DNA from: Limimaricola cinnabarinus
GTDB taxonomy: Bacteria; Pseudomonadota; Alphaproteobacteria; Rhodobacterales; Rhodobacteraceae
Direction of reading: 5' to 3'
DNA: 64,000 nt
NCBI RefSeq assembly: GCF_002723615.1
Contig: NZ_KZ304952.1
Coordinates: 186,001-250,000 of the forward strand
Translations under genes and position numbers: made by a program
In this document: positions 10,180-18,339 of the stretch, in pieces
Layout: each line of letters opens with the position of its first letter
Position numbering within the stretch: position 1 is the stretch's first letter
Notes under the pieces: model-generated
Told to the model about the DNA's origin: nothing
Seen by the model: the letters and a program-made list of their open reading frames with translations, nothing else
Database searches by the model: none

Positions 10180-12783
10180 TCAGGAGCCGACCGCCTCGGT
10201 CTCAAGTGCCGCGAGGCGGCGGCGCGCCACGTCGAGCGTGCGCGTGATCTGGCAATCGAGCCGGCCGATCTCGCCCCGCTCGAACAGCGCCGGCGCGCGG
10301 CGCTCCATCTCCCCCAGCGTTTCCACGGGCTTGCTCATGCCGAGCATCGCCGCGCCGCCGCGCAGCTTGTGGGCCAGCGCCGCGACGCTGTCCTCGGCCG
10401 GGGCATCGCCGACGAGCCGGGGCTCCGCCTCGCGCCACTCCGCTTCGAACCGCTCCAGCGCGCGGGCGAGCTGTTCGGCGCCGAGCATCTCGGCCATCTC
10501 GTCGAAATCGTCGATGTCGATAAGCCCCGCCTCGGGTTCGGCCCGCGCGGCCGGTTCGGGCCTTGGCGCGGCATGGCCCGCCTGCGCATCCGGCACCGCG
10601 GCGGAGCCTTCGAATTCGGCGAGCACACGGCGCAGCACCGGCAGGCGCAGCGGCTTGGCATAGACCTCCGACATGCCCGCCCCGAGACCGGCGGCGCGGG
10701 CGCTCACCGAACCATGGGCGGTCAGGCCGATGATCGGCGGCTGCCGGTCGGCGGGAAGCGTCTCGCGGATGGCGCGGGTGGCGTCGATCCCGCCCATGAC
10801 CGGCATCTCGAAATCCATCAGCACCAGGTCGAAGCTCTCCGCCTTCAGCCGCTCCACCCCCTTCTGCCCGTTCTGCGCCTCGCTCACCGCATGGCCGAAT
10901 TTCTGCAACATGCCGCGCAGCACCATGCGGTTGACCGCGTTGTCCTCGATCACGAGGATCGAGAGCCGCGCGGATTCGGTGACGGGAACAATCGCGTTGG
11001 GTTCGGGCGTATCGAGCGGCGGCGGCACGCGCTGCAGCGGCAGCTCCAGCCGGAAGACGCTGCCCTTGCCGGGGCTGCTCTGCACGATGATGTCGCCCCC
11101 CATCAGCCGCGCCAGCCGGCGCGAGATGGCCAGGCCCAGCCCGTCGCTGCGGCCCTGCCGCCCCTCGGGGCGCGCCCGGCTCACGAATTCGGCAAAGACC
11201 TTCTCGATGTCCTGCGGCGCGATGCCGATCCCGGTGTCACGCACCTCGATGTCGAGCCCTTCCGCCCCGAGCGTCAGCCTGACCGTGATCGATCCGCGCT
11301 CGGTGAACTTGATGGCGTTGCCGATCAGGTTGGTGATCACCTGGGCGACGCGGTTCGGATCGCCCGCATACCAGGTTCCCAGATCCGCCTCGTCGGCCTC
11401 CAGTTCGAGCGGCAGGTCCTTTTCGGCGGCGAGCGGGCGCAGCACCGACAGCAGACGCTGCAGCATCGGCCCCGGCGCGAAGGGCAGGGTCTCGACCTTT
11501 TCCTCGCCGGTCTCGATGCGGGTGATGTCGAGCGACTCGTTGACCAGCTGCAGGAGGATCTCGGCCGAGGCCAGCGCGACGCCGACCTGCCGGCGCTGAT
11601 CCGCGTCCAGATCGGTGGTGTCCAGAAGATCGAGCACCCCCATGATGCCGTTGAGCGGGGTGCGCATCTCGTGGCTCATCACCGCGAGGAAGCGCGACTT
11701 GGCCCTGTCGGCGCGCTCGGCGGCGTCTCGCGCGTCGATCAGCCGGCTCTGGCTGGCCTTGAGATCGGTGATGTCGCGCATGTAGCCGATGAAGAGAGGC
11801 CCCTTCGGGCCGTCGACACTGGTCAGGACGGCCTCGATCGGAAACACCTCGCCATCGCGGCGCTGGGCGCTGAGTTCCAGCCGCCCCGCCCCGATCAGCT
11901 CGCCCTTGCCCAGCCGCAGGAAGTTGCGGATCCGCTCGGCGAAGGCCGCGCGCCGGTCGGTCGGCACGATGGTCTCGAAGACCGGGCGGCCCATCACCTC
12001 CTCCTTGCGCCAGCCGAAGATCTCCTCGGCCGCCGGGTTGAACTCGGTGATGGAGCCCTCGTGATCGACCACGACGATCGCGTCGAGCGAGGAGCCGATC
12101 ACCGAGGCGAGCCGTTCGGCGGTCTGCGACAGCACCCGGTCGCGCTCCATCACCCGGCGGCGCTGCACGTCGATGAGCCGCAACAGCGCGCCGAGCAGGA
12201 TCAGCAGCAGCCCGCCCGCCAGCGCCGTGAACTCGGCCTGCCGGCGCACCTCGTGGCGATGGGCCTCGGCCTCTTCGGCGAGGATGTCCAGGCCGTTGAG
12301 CGACAGGTCGCGCTTGTGCGCCTGCACCTCGAGCGTCGCCTCGTAGACCTCGCGCAGCGCCGCCCGGTCGACCTCACCGGCAAGCAGCCGGTCGACCTCC
12401 TCGACATAGGCGTCGATGAAGGTCAGGAGCCTCGGCACTTCGGGATGTTCGCGCAAGGAGCGCCCGATCTCGCCGCTGCGCACCAGCCCGAGACGGCTCA
12501 CCATGATGTCGAAACGCAGCTTCAGCCCGTCGATGTCGGGGGTGTCGCTGGCGACCTCGGCCATGACATCGCGCGCGAAGATCGCGTTTTCGAGCTCGAG
12601 CTGCGCCAGGGTCCACTGGGTGTTGTCGGTCCAGGCGCTGTCGAGCATGTGGATCTGCCGGCCCAGCATCCAGCCCAGCGACAGCACCATCGTCAGGACG
12701 ATCGCCGCCGCGATCCCGAGCCCGGTGCGGATGTTGAGCCGCCGCCGCCGGGCCTTTCCTTGCGCCGCGTCCGGCCTCACCAC
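10180..12783 (-). CDS. Hybrid sensor histidine kinase (PAS-HisKA-HATPase-REC-Hpt)
   Basis: 867 residues. Two membrane helices (about 20-40 and 188-204) bracket a helical periplasmic sensor region of about 145 residues. Then come a PAS domain (225-340), HisKA with His371 in SHEMRTPLNG, an ATPase domain with Asn489 and the DTGIG (516-520) and GLGLA boxes, a receiver with phospho-acceptor Asp657, and a C-terminal Hpt domain with His805 in ALAHKLRGG. This is a full phosphorelay in one chain, of TorS/BarA type. The likely output partner is the LuxR-type regulator at 13534. The secreted protein encoded 7 bases upstream on the same strand is a likely sensory or functional partner. Confidence 0.9.
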   Translation of the reverse strand: MVRPDAAQGKARRRRLNIRTGLGIAAAIVLTMVLSLGWMLGRQIHMLDSAWTDNTQWTLAQLELENAIFARDVMAEVASDTPDIDGLKLRFDIMVSRLGLVRSGEIGRSLREHPEVPRLLTFIDAYVEEVDRLLAGEVDRAALREVYEATLEVQAHKRDLSLNGLDILAEEAEAHRHEVRRQAEFTALAGGLLLILLGALLRLIDVQRRRVMERDRVLSQTAERLASVIGSSLDAIVVVDHEGSITEFNPAAEEIFGWRKEEVMGRPVFETIVPTDRRAAFAERIRNFLRLGKGELIGAGRLELSAQRRDGEVFPIEAVLTSVDGPKGPLFIGYMRDITDLKASQSRLIDARDAAERADRAKSRFLAVMSHEMRTPLNGIMGVLDLLDTTDLDADQRRQVGVALASAEILLQLVNESLDITRIETGEEKVETLPFAPGPMLQRLLSVLRPLAAEKDLPLELEADEADLGTWYAGDPNRVAQVITNLIGNAIKFTERGSITVRLTLGAEGLDIEVRDTGIGIAPQDIEKVFAEFVSRARPEGRQGRSDGLGLAISRRLARLMGGDIIVQSSPGKGSVFRLELPLQRVPPPLDTPEPNAIVPVTESARLSILVIEDNAVNRMVLRGMLQKFGHAVSEAQNGQKGVERLKAESFDLVLMDFEMPVMGGIDATRAIRETLPADRQPPIIGLTAHGSVSARAAGLGAGMSEVYAKPLRLPVLRRVLAEFEGSAAVPDAQAGHAAPRPEPAARAEPEAGLIDIDDFDEMAEMLGAEQLARALERFEAEWREAEPRLVGDAPAEDSVAALAHKLRGGAAMLGMSKPVETLGEMERRAPALFERGEIGRLDCQITRTLDVARRRLAALETEAVGS

Positions 12784-12790
12784 CGCGCGC

Positions 12791-13294
12791 TCATTCCAGC
12801 ACGGTCATCTGCGCCAGCTGCCAGATGCTGCGGTGGTAGATTTCCTCGCGGCGGTAGCGCGCGTCGAGATCATAGGGGTAGACCAGCCAGTAAGGCCCCT
12901 TGTCGCGGACCGAGACCGTCTCGCCATCGATGCGGGTGGCGACGATCGGCAGCTCGGGCGTGATCTCGTCGAGCGGGATCTCGACCTTGTAATCGTTCAG
13001 CGCCGCCAGCTGCAGCACCCCGCCCTCCTGTCCGATCGCCTCGGACAGGCCGGCCTCGTCGAGAAGCACCGCCACCGGCACCCCGGAGAAGGACTGGATC
13101 TCGTCGGTCCAGACCGTCGCCGTCTCGAAGCTCACCTGCGGCAGGGCATCGAGGGCTTCGAGGTCGAACAGCATGTGCGCCTCGCCCTCGCGCCCGACCG
13201 AGAGCGTCCCCGGCGTCATCTCGGCCCGGGCCGCGCCCGCCATCGTCTGCGAGAGCATCAGCGCCGCCACGGCGCATCTCAGGGTCGCGTTCAT
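12791..13294 (-). CDS. Secreted molybdopterin-oxidoreductase-domain-like protein
   Basis: 167 residues from the ATG at 13294, preferred over longer in-frame starts because a signal peptide (MNATLRCAVAALMLSQTMAGAARA) begins there and GAGG lies upstream. The mature part resembles the oxidoreductase molybdopterin-binding fold, with TATVWTDEIQSFSGVPVAVLL, GPYWLVYPYDLD and a C-terminal RSIWQLAQMTVLE. It is much shorter than a catalytic enzyme and has no obvious cofactor Cys, so catalysis is doubtful. It is co-oriented with the hybrid kinase, fitting a periplasmic accessory or sensing role. A paralogue lies at 37635-38135. Confidence 0.75.
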   Translation of the reverse strand: MNATLRCAVAALMLSQTMAGAARAEMTPGTLSVGREGEAHMLFDLEALDALPQVSFETATVWTDEIQSFSGVPVAVLLDEAGLSEAIGQEGGVLQLAALNDYKVEIPLDEITPELPIVATRIDGETVSVRDKGPYWLVYPYDLDARYRREEIYHRSIWQLAQMTVLE

Positions 13295-13533
13295 CCGGTG
13301 GCCTCGTTGCTTGCCCGTCATCTCGCGGCAGAATGCACGATGAGGGCGGCAAAGACCAACGCCCTTCGCCACGACCGCCCGGATCGTGACGTCAGGGCCC
13401 CAATCCGGCACGAATGACCGCACCGGCCCGCGGAAGGTCATGGAATCGACCGTTTCCCGCATTATCGATTCTGCTATCATGGGCCGGGGGTTCGACATGG
13501 GGCCACGGCAGGACGACACCGAGAGGACTGAAC

Positions 13534-14142
13534 ATGCGTATCCTGATCGCAGACGACCACGACCTGGTACGCGAGATGATGGCCGGCTATCTTGAGCGCG
13601 ATTGCGGCATGAAGGCGACGCAAAGCGCCAGCTTCGATGCCGCGATGACGCAGATCACCACCAATGGCCCGTTCGAGCTGGTGCTGCTCGATTACCGGAT
13701 GCCGGGCATGAAGGGGCTCGAGGGGCTCAAGGCGGCGCTCGAGGTCAGCGGCGGCAACCCGGTGGCCCTGATCTCCGGCACCGCCGACAAGAGCGTCGCC
13801 GAGGAGGCGCTCGCCGCCGGCGCGGCGGGCTTTCTGCCCAAGACCATGTCGGCGCGCTCGATGGCCAATGCGGTCAAGTTCATGGTGATGGGCGAGACCT
13901 ATGTGCCGGTCGATTTCATGACCGCCAAGGAGGCGGTGAACCCGGCGATGTCCCAGCTCACCCCGCGCGAGCGGCAGGTGCTCGAAGGCATCAGCAAAGG
14001 CAAGTCGAACAAGGAGATCGCGCTCGACCACGACATCCAGGAGGTGACGGTCAAGCTGCACGTCAAGACGCTGTGCCGCAAGATGGGCGCCAAGAACCGC
14101 ACCCAGGCGGCGATGCTGGCCCGCGACCAGGAAATGGTCTGA
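13534..14142 (+). CDS. LuxR/NarL-type response regulator
   Basis: 202 residues. The ATG at 13534 follows GAGAGG by seven bases. The receiver domain has the acidic pair in IADDHD, the phospho-acceptor Asp in LLDYRMPGM and the switch Lys in FLPKTM. The C-terminal HTH (LTPRERQVLEGISKGKSNKEIA) is a LuxR-type DNA-binding domain. It is divergent from the secreted protein and hybrid kinase genes across 239 bases and is their most likely phosphorelay output. Confidence 0.9.
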   Translation: MRILIADDHDLVREMMAGYLERDCGMKATQSASFDAAMTQITTNGPFELVLLDYRMPGMKGLEGLKAALEVSGGNPVALISGTADKSVAEEALAAGAAGFLPKTMSARSMANAVKFMVMGETYVPVDFMTAKEAVNPAMSQLTPRERQVLEGISKGKSNKEIALDHDIQEVTVKLHVKTLCRKMGAKNRTQAAMLARDQEMV

Positions 14143-14190
14143 GCTGTCGGGCCCCGGTCGCGACACGCGGCCGGGATTTGATCGGGTAGC

Positions 14191-14300
14191 TCAGCGCAGG
14201 TCTTCGGGCAAAAGCGCCATCAGGCAGCCCGCGCCAGCTCGGCGCCCTCGTGAAAGGCGCGGGCGATGCCGTCGGTCAGCATCACCTGCGGCGCGCACCG
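14191..14300 (-). pseudogene. Possible relic of an aldehyde (ketoglutarate-semialdehyde type) dehydrogenase gene
   Basis: The 289 bases between the response regulator and the sugar dehydrogenase hold no intact gene. On the minus strand a coding-like trace APQVMLTDGIARAFHEGAEL runs into a stop at 14220, and a second frame gives ALLPEDLR with a stop at 14191. Both resemble parts of 2,5-dioxovalerate/ketoglutarate-semialdehyde dehydrogenases from memory of the family, the enzyme expected at the end of this sugar-acid pathway. If so, the gene has lost most of its sequence. The match is short and tentative. Confidence 0.3.
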
Positions 14301-14431
14301 CGCGGTCGATGCGCGGGCCTTCTCTTGGGGTCGTCGCGCGGCGCGCCGCTGGCCGGGGCGGAGGCGAAGCTGTCGCCGCCCGCGGCGGGCTTACCCGCGA
14401 GGAGGTGGGGCTCCGGTCTTGTCGTCTTTTC

Positions 14432-15361
14432 TCAAAATTCGAAAGGGGCCACGGTCACCCGCCGCCCGAGCGTCATGGCGTCAGCCACGTGGATCATCGG
14501 CGCGAGATCGACATCGCTCTCGCCGCGCCCGACCAGCTCCGCCATGCGTGCATAGAGCGAAGGGTATTCGCCCGGATGGTCGAGCAGCTCCTGCTCGGCG
14601 CCGTCCACCTCCAGCCGCGCCCCGCCCTCGCGCAGCGCCAGCGGCCCCTTGTTCGTCTCGATCTCGATATCCCATGTCTGCGGCCCCTCCTGCCGCCAGT
14701 CGAACACGGCGCTGACATGGCCGCTGAATTCGAGCCGGGCGGCGATCGGCGTGTCGCGGTTCTCGGGAAACTCCAGATCGGCGGCGACGAGATGCACCGG
14801 TTCGGGCAGGATTTCGGTCAGGATCGACAGCGCGTTGATGCCCGGATCCATCACCCCCATGCCGCCGGGGGCAAAGACCCAGTCCTGGCCGGGATGCCAT
14901 TTGCGCACGTCTTCCTTCCAGGTGATGCACACGCCCTGCACCACCCGCTCGACCAGCCGCGACCTGGCCGCCGCGACGCCCGCCGCCATGCGGCTGTGCC
15001 AGCTGGCATAGAGCGTGACGCCCTGCTTCGCCGCCAGCCGCTCCAGCTCATGCATCTCGGCCAGCGTCTGGCCGGGCGGCTTTTCCAGCATCACGTGCCG
15101 CCGCGCCAGAAGCGCCTTCTTCGCATAGTCGAAGCGCGGCTGCGGCGGCAGGCAAAGCGAGACCACCTCGATATCGGGCCGCGCTTCGAGAAAGGCGTCG
15201 AAATCCTCATGCGCCTCGATCCCCTCGACGCCCCCCTTCCGGCTCACCGTCGCGGCGAGATCCCAGTCGGGGCTGGCGGCCAGCGCGGGCACGTGCTGGT
15301 CGCGGGCGATCTTGCCGATGCCGACAAGGGCGATCTTGCGGGGCTCCTTCGCGTAGCTCAT
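14432..15361 (-). CDS. Gfo/Idh/MocA sugar 1-dehydrogenase (galactose/arabinose type)
   Basis: 309 residues. An N-terminal NAD(P)-binding fold (KIALVGIGKIARDQHVPAL) is followed by LEKPPGQTL with the conserved catalytic-region Lys, and GVMDPGINALSILTEIL. This resembles D-galactose/L-arabinose 1-dehydrogenases that make the sugar lactone. The ATG at 15361 shares one base with the dehydratase stop, so the two are translationally coupled; a TTG one codon upstream is possible. Paired with the dehydratase it supplies aldonate to the non-phosphorylative pentose/galactose pathway. Confidence 0.85.
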   Translation of the reverse strand: MSYAKEPRKIALVGIGKIARDQHVPALAASPDWDLAATVSRKGGVEGIEAHEDFDAFLEARPDIEVVSLCLPPQPRFDYAKKALLARRHVMLEKPPGQTLAEMHELERLAAKQGVTLYASWHSRMAAGVAAARSRLVERVVQGVCITWKEDVRKWHPGQDWVFAPGGMGVMDPGINALSILTEILPEPVHLVAADLEFPENRDTPIAARLEFSGHVSAVFDWRQEGPQTWDIEIETNKGPLALREGGARLEVDGAEQELLDHPGEYPSLYARMAELVGRGESDVDLAPMIHVADAMTLGRRVTVAPFEF

Positions 15362-17103
15362 CAATGGCTCTCCTTGCCCACCGCGCTGCCGCGGCAGCCG
15401 ACGAGGAAATCGAAATCCGCCCCGGTTTCCGGCCCCATCACCCGGTCATGGTAGAGGCTGGCATAGCCCGAGGCCGGGGCCTCCATGCGCGGGGTCCAAT
15501 CCGCGAGACGTGCCGCCAGTTCCTCGTCGGAGATGTCGAGATGCAGCCGCCGCGCCTCGACGTCGAGCTCGATCATGTCGCCCGAGCGCACCACGGCGAG
15601 CGGCCCGCCCCGCGCCGCCTCGGGCGAGGTGTGCAGCACGACCGTGCCGTAGGCCGTGCCCGACATGCGCGCATCCGAGATCCGCACCATGTCGGTGATG
15701 CCCTTTCGCAGGATCTTCGGCGGCAGGCCCATATTGCCGACCTCGGCCATGCCCGGATAGCCGCGCGGGCCGCAGTTCTTGAGCACCATGACGCAGCTTT
15801 CGTCGATGTCGAGATCCTCGTCATTGATGCGCGCCTTGTAGTCGTCGATATCCTCGAACACGACCGCCCGGCCCCGGTGCTTCATCAGCGCGGGCGTCGC
15901 CGCCGAGGGCTTGAGCACCGCGCCCAGCGGCGCGAGATTGCCCTTCAGCACCGCGATGCCGCCCGACTTGGCCAGCGCGCGCTCCACCGGCAGGATCACC
16001 TCCTCGTTCCAGTTGCGGACGTCCCGAACCTCGTCCCAGAGGGTGCCGCCCGAAACCGTCAGCGCGTCCTTGTGCAACAGCCCCGCCTCGCCGAGCCGCT
16101 TGATCACCACCGGCAGCCCGCCCGCATGGAAGAACTCCTCCATCAGGTGCTGGCCCGAGGGCAGCAGGTTGACGATGGTCGGCACGTCGCGGCCGCAGCG
16201 GTCCCAGTCGTCGAGGGTCAGGTCGAGCCCGACCCGCCCGGCCATCGCCAGAAGGTGGATGACGGCGTTGGTCGAGCCGCCGATCGCGGCATTGGTGCGG
16301 ATCGCGTTCTCGAAGGCCTCGCGGGTCATGATGTCGGAGGGCTTCAGGTCGTCCTTGACCATGTCGACGATGCGCCGTCCCGTGAGATGCGCCATGACGC
16401 GGCGGCGGCTGTCGACCGCCGGGATCGCGGCGTTGCCCGACAGCGCCATGCCGAGCGCCTCGGCCATGCTTGCCATCGTCGAGGCCGTGCCCATCGTGTT
16501 GCACGAGCCCGGCGAGCGGCTCATCGAGGCTTCGGCCTCGACGAACTCGGCCTCGGTCATCTCGCCCGCGCGCACGGCTTCGGAAAACCGCCACAGATGC
16601 GTGCCCGAGCCGACCTTCTCGCCCCTGAAATGCCCGTTGAGCATCGGCCCGCCGGAGACCACGATCGCCGGAAGATCGACGCTCGCCGCGCCCATAAGGA
16701 GCGCCGGCGTGGTCTTGTCGCAGCCCGCAAGAAGCACGACGCCGTCGATGCACTTGCCGCGGACCGCCTCCTCGACATCCATGGCGCACAGGTTGCGATA
16801 CATCATCGCCGTGGGGCGCAAGGTGGACTCGGAGGGCGAGAACACCGGGAACTCCACCGGCAGGCCGCCCGCCTCGTAGATGCCGAACTTCACCCGCTCG
16901 GCGAGATCGCGCAGATGCGCGTTGCAGGGCGTCAGTTCGGACCATGTGTTGCAGATGCCGACCACCGGCCGCCCGTCGAAAAGATCGGCGGGCAGCCCTT
17001 GGTTCTTCATCCAGCTGCGGTGATAGATCGCGTCCTTCGAGGTGCCGCCGAACCATTCCTGCGAACGCAGCTTGCGGGGCCAGGGAGCGGGGGTGAAGCT
17101 CAT
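15361..17103 (-). CDS. L-arabonate dehydratase-type IlvD/Edd family enzyme
   Basis: 580 residues, the usual length of this family. The iron-sulfur ligands are visible at Cys60 (SELTPCN), Cys128 (LAGCDKTTP) and Cys201 (GSCNTMGTAS). These lie one residue off the positions I recall for Rhizobium L-arabonate dehydratase (59, 127, 200), and Lys130 after GCD matches the modified lysine there. It removes water from a sugar acid to give a 2-keto-3-deoxy acid. The start overlaps the stop of the truncated FAH-family reading frame upstream by ATGA, and the stop overlaps the dehydrogenase start. Likely controlled by the divergent LysR gene. Confidence 0.9.
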   Translation of the reverse strand: MSFTPAPWPRKLRSQEWFGGTSKDAIYHRSWMKNQGLPADLFDGRPVVGICNTWSELTPCNAHLRDLAERVKFGIYEAGGLPVEFPVFSPSESTLRPTAMMYRNLCAMDVEEAVRGKCIDGVVLLAGCDKTTPALLMGAASVDLPAIVVSGGPMLNGHFRGEKVGSGTHLWRFSEAVRAGEMTEAEFVEAEASMSRSPGSCNTMGTASTMASMAEALGMALSGNAAIPAVDSRRRVMAHLTGRRIVDMVKDDLKPSDIMTREAFENAIRTNAAIGGSTNAVIHLLAMAGRVGLDLTLDDWDRCGRDVPTIVNLLPSGQHLMEEFFHAGGLPVVIKRLGEAGLLHKDALTVSGGTLWDEVRDVRNWNEEVILPVERALAKSGGIAVLKGNLAPLGAVLKPSAATPALMKHRGRAVVFEDIDDYKARINDEDLDIDESCVMVLKNCGPRGYPGMAEVGNMGLPPKILRKGITDMVRISDARMSGTAYGTVVLHTSPEAARGGPLAVVRSGDMIELDVEARRLHLDISDEELAARLADWTPRMEAPASGYASLYHDRVMGPETGADFDFLVGCRGSAVGKESH

Positions 17104-17291
17104 GTCATGTCTTTCAAAGTGAGGTGACGCGCGCCATGCCCCGGTCGGGGGCCTTGGGCGAGCGGGTTGATCAGCGGCAGGCCGAAGGCCGCGGCCTCGA
17201 TCTCGAAGACATCGCCCGATCGCGCGCGGATGCCGTCGCCGAAGCTCCGCGTCGCGGTGCCGGTTCCGGTCCTGATCTGCGACAACAGCAT
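17100..17291 (-). pseudogene. FAH-family (AraD1-like) gene with large in-frame deletion
   Basis: A 63-codon frame begins at an ATG preceded by a near-perfect AGGGAGG ribosome site and ends in an ATGA overlap with the dehydratase. After seven residues (MLLSQIR) it jumps to a sequence typical of the C-terminus of fumarylacetoacetate-hydrolase-family sugar-acid enzymes (SFGDGIRARSGDVFEIEAAA then FGLPLINPLA). Intact members have roughly 300 or more residues, so about 80 percent is missing without loss of frame. The product cannot hold the active site. Retention of the ribosome site and overlap suggests the remnant still serves to couple translation of the dehydratase. Confidence 0.6.
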
Positions 17292-17373
17292 GGCACCCCC
17301 TCCCTGCAACGGTCCGGCAAGACCGGGCCCCTTGCCCCCGGTTCGGGCGGAGCTTGGCAAGCGCGCTCATATC

Positions 17374-17397
17374 AATCAAATAATCGGTCGTGATGAT
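17374..17397. promoter_or_regulatory. Candidate LysR operator/promoter region
   Basis: The AT-richer stretch just before the LysR start contains ATCA ... TGAT arms around AATAATCGG, an interrupted inverted repeat of the size LysR proteins bind. It lies between the divergent LysR gene and the FAH-remnant/dehydratase operon. Position and composition are the only support. Confidence 0.3.
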
Positions 17398-17400
17398 CTC

Positions 17401-18339
17401 ATGACGAAACGGGTATGCATGGCCGAGACCTTCCTGCGCCGCGGCCTCAAGCTCAGCCATCTGCGGCTGCTGGCCCTGCTCACCCATGACGAAGGTCTGG
17501 GGGCCGCGGCGGCGACGCTCGGCATCGCCCAGCCCGCTGCCTCGCGGCTTTTGTCGGAGGCCGAGCGGATCACCGGATACAGCTTGCGCACGCGCGACGG
17601 GCGCGGCATCCGCCTCACCCCGGAGGGCCGGGCGCTGGCGCAGCGGGCCCGGCGGGTGCTCAACGAGCTGTCGGATGCCGAGCGCGAGCTGGGCGAGATC
17701 GGCGGCGGGCTGACGGGCGATCTGCGCGTCGGCGCGGTGACGGGGGCGGCCATGGAGCGCGTGCTGCCGGCGCTGCGCAGCGCCCGGCTGGAGATGCCGG
17801 GCTTGCGCGTTCATGTCGAGATCGCCAATTCCGAGGTGCTGGGCGAGGCGCTGGCCGAGGGGCGGATCGACCTCGCCCTTGCCCGGCTGCCGCGCGATCA
17901 TCCGCCCGAGCTGTTCGACCTGCGGCCCGTCGGTGAGGAGCCGGTGGCGCTGGTGGTCCGGCGCGGGCACCGGCTTCTGGCCGAGGTGCCGCCCGCGCCC
18001 GAGGCGCTGATGGAGCATGACTGGGTGCTGCCCGAGGCGGGCACGATCCTGCACGACACGGTGATAGACCAGCTCGCCCGGCGCGGCCTTCGCGCGCCTG
18101 CGCGCTGCGTCACCACCTCCTCGGTGCTGCTGACGCTGGCGCTGGTGCAGCGCAGCAATGCCATCGCGCCGCTGGCCCGGGCCGTGGCCTCGGAATTCGC
18201 GGCGGGGGCCTGCGCGGTGCTGCCGCTGGATCTCGGCCTGTCGGTCGCGCCCTACGGGCTGATGACCCGCAAGGGTGCGGCGCCCACCATGGCCCTGCGC
18301 CGCTTCAGCGCGCTGCTGACCCGCGACCTTCCCGGCTGA
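17401..18339 (+). CDS. LysR-family transcriptional regulator
   Basis: 312 residues from the ATG at 17401. The N-terminal winged HTH is clear (LSHLRLLALLTHDEGLGAAA then ATLGIAQPAASRLLSEAE), followed by the periplasmic-binding-like sensor domain, including LTGDLRVGAVTGAA. It resembles GbpR/PcaQ-type LysR proteins that govern sugar or aromatic catabolism. Divergent from the arabonate dehydratase operon, it is its likely regulator. Its 3' end overlaps the convergent MpaB-like gene by 35 bases. Confidence 0.9.
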   Translation: MTKRVCMAETFLRRGLKLSHLRLLALLTHDEGLGAAAATLGIAQPAASRLLSEAERITGYSLRTRDGRGIRLTPEGRALAQRARRVLNELSDAERELGEIGGGLTGDLRVGAVTGAAMERVLPALRSARLEMPGLRVHVEIANSEVLGEALAEGRIDLALARLPRDHPPELFDLRPVGEEPVALVVRRGHRLLAEVPPAPEALMEHDWVLPEAGTILHDTVIDQLARRGLRAPARCVTTSSVLLTLALVQRSNAIAPLARAVASEFAAGACAVLPLDLGLSVAPYGLMTRKGAAPTMALRRFSALLTRDLPG

